Shown in pieces: positions 15,617 to 16,573 of a stretch of 16,573 nucleotides of DNA. Position 1 is the stretch's first letter, and each line of letters starts with the position of its first letter. The notes beneath the pieces are model-generated. The model saw only the letters and a list, made by a program, of their open reading frames with translations, did no database searches and was not told where the DNA came from. The position numbers and the translations under genes are program-made. Origin of the DNA: Nitrospirota bacterium (GTDB taxonomy: Bacteria > Nitrospirota_A > Leptospirillia > Leptospirillales > Leptospirillaceae); NCBI GenBank assembly GCA_027335985.1, contig DAHWGX010000012.1, positions 1-16,573 on the forward strand. Direction: 5' to 3'.

Positions 15617-16573
15617 GAGACGAGCCCTTCCGGAGCTTCGGGATTTTGAAGCCCAATGGGATCCCTCTTCGGTTTCCGTTTTCCGGGAAGCCGCCTGGGT
15701 CCCGATGCCGGCTTCGAAGGAGCCGGTTCCTCGATCGCGATGGGACCGATCCCCAGGTTCGCGCGAATGCCCTCCTGCCGGCTTCCTCCGAATGCCCGTT
15801 CTCCTTCTCTTATTTCCCGGACGATGCGGTCGAGCTGCCGATCGGATATGGCCGTCGATTCGAGATGTGCCATGGAAACTTCCCTTGCTTTTTCCGAAAG
15901 GGCCAGGACAAGCGCTTCGGTCAGCCAGTCCTTCAGGATGCCCACGCATCCCGCGCTCATCTGGTAGACGTATTCGAGATGGGAATCGAAAGTGCCTTGA
16001 TTCGGGACGGGGAGGTTGGATTCGAGGTTGGCGAGGACCGTCCTGAAGGCTTCCCGTTCTTCCTCGATCTCGTATCGGTAGCGGGGAAGATGGATCTCGA
16101 CCGTCCGGCGGTTCAATTGCCCGCTGAGGTCGGCCAGGTCGAGAAGGTCGTATGTCCCCGCCAGAAGGTGCTTGACCGAGGAACGATTCGCGATGGACTT
16201 TATCGTGTCCATCTGATCGATCAGCCGTCGTCCGCTCGCCACTTTCCTCATGTGCTGGGCTTCGTCGATCACGAAAACCCTTGGGTTCCTGTTTTGCAGG
16301 CAGGACTCGAGAGCCGTCCGCAGGTCCATCGTCGAGGGATTTTTCCTGGAAAGCCTGTACGAGCGCTTCGGGTTTTCGAACAGACCGCCGAAGTGGGTCT
16401 TGTTGTCGATGAGAGGTTCGCCCATGGCCTCGAGCGAGCGGGTGAAGTGCTCCTTCCAGTCGTAGTTTCCGGACGGAGGGGCGGTCGCCTCCATCATCGC
16501 CACCGGAATTCTTCCCGGGTCGGGAGGGGAGTTCAGGGTCTGGAAGTGTTTCACGACTCCATGGCAGAGCGTC
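15613..16573 (-). CDS. tniB: TniB/TnsC-type AAA+ transposition regulator (N-terminus outside the window)
   Basis: The visible part is 319 codons, open to the window edge. PVAMMEATAPPSGNYDWKEHFTRSLEAMGEP is the segment that follows the Walker A helix in TniB/TnsC; Walker A itself lies beyond 16573. Walker B is RVFVIDEAQHM, and the sensor region GTYDLLDLADLSGQLNRRTVEIHLPRY is typical of TniB. The C-terminal 60 residues are Pro/Lys/Arg-rich and probably flexible. Such ATPases form filaments on DNA and link TniQ to the TniA/TnsB transposase. The stop is shared with the tniQ start (GTGA). An apparent GTG start at 16554 would lack the ATP-binding loop, so it is not the true start. Confidence 0.9.
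   Translation of the reverse strand, partial: TLCHGVVKHFQTLNSPPDPGRIPVAMMEATAPPSGNYDWKEHFTRSLEAMGEPLIDNKTHFGGLFENPKRSYRLSRKNPSTMDLRTALESCLQNRNPRVFVIDEAQHMRKVASGRRLIDQMDTIKSIANRSSVKHLLAGTYDLLDLADLSGQLNRRTVEIHLPRYRYEIEEEREAFRTVLANLESNLPVPNQGTFDSHLEYVYQMSAGCVGILKDWLTEALVLALSEKAREVSMAHLESTAISDRQLDRIVREIREGERAFGGSRQEGIRANLGIGPIAIEEPAPSKPASGPRRLPGKRKPKRDPIGLQNPEAPEGLVS

Larger units (their letters stand above)
12772..16573 (-). mobile_element. Tn7/Tn5053-like transposon, end-proximal part (truncated)
   Basis: The proposed element runs from its end at about 12772 past the window edge. Read outward, the end closes with GGACA...TGTCC, consistent with the TGT/ACA termini of Tn7-like and Tn5053-like elements, and carries repeated sites just inside. 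All three genes in it, tniB/tnsC-type ATPase, tniQ and apeA, read on the minus strand toward this end, which is the tniABQ order with cargo behind. The transposase, the far end and the target duplication are outside the window. An IS21-family end fragment would look similar, but no istA/istB gene is seen. The element boundary is inferred from the repeats; the transposition genes are seen directly. Confidence 0.6.

Noticed and set aside
15617..15949. Upstream extension of tniQ by 111 codons
   Set aside because: It lies entirely inside the ATPase gene in another frame and reads as Arg/Ser-rich noise, whereas a GTG with a GTGA overlap starts right before the TniQ domain.
1..16573. CRISPR array or Cas effector that would make the element a CRISPR-guided transposon
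   Set aside because: No regularly spaced repeat array and no Cas-like protein is visible in this window; the part beyond the edge is unknown.

Overview
The window looks like a chromosomal segment of a Gram-negative bacterium of fairly high GC. It carries lipobox proteins, Shine-Dalgarno sites, GTG and TTG starts, and sigma70-like promoters with a recurrent TATGAT -10 box. The style would fit an acidophilic Nitrospirota such as Leptospirillum, but that is an impression rather than a proof.

Left part (1-2151): the start of a divergent lipoprotein gene, then purM and purN overlapping by 14 bp (two steps of de novo purine synthesis), then tRNA-Ala(CGC), whose promoter lies in the end of purN. 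Next comes a 288-bp gene-free stretch with peptide remnants. Then a very large minus-strand regulator-like ATPase (2440-6012) combines a SARP/BTAD-like DNA-binding head, a decayed class III cyclase-like domain, a STAND-type ATPase and a TPR tail. An 84% AT island lies upstream of it.

Middle part (6455-9571): a minus-strand operon runs from an O-methyltransferase to an M24 (Xaa-Pro type) peptidase to an SDR-like protein. It diverges from a small Rieske ferredoxin gene, and both sides have similar promoters; the ferredoxin -35 box is overlapped by a palindrome. A strong terminator follows the ferredoxin.

A second minus-strand operon (12563-9570) encodes an exported protein with an LPP20/FlgP-like C-terminal segment, an outer-membrane-type lipoprotein and an XRE-HTH/metallo-beta-lactamase fusion. 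The genes overlap throughout.

Right part (12650-16573): tRNA-Pro(UGG) is followed 45 bp later by what looks like the end of a Tn7/Tn5053-like transposon. It has a terminal TGTCC...GGACA and two near-identical 20-bp repeats that could bind a TnsB/TniA transposase. Inside the end come an AT-richer gene for an ApeA-type HEPN protein (predicted antiphage RNase), then tniQ and a tniB/tnsC-type ATPase, which overlap by GTGA. The ATPase runs off the window, so transposase and far end are not visible. The most interesting reading is a tRNA-Pro-associated Tn7-like element whose TniQ carries TnsD-like DNA-binding segments and whose end-proximal cargo is an antiviral HEPN nuclease.
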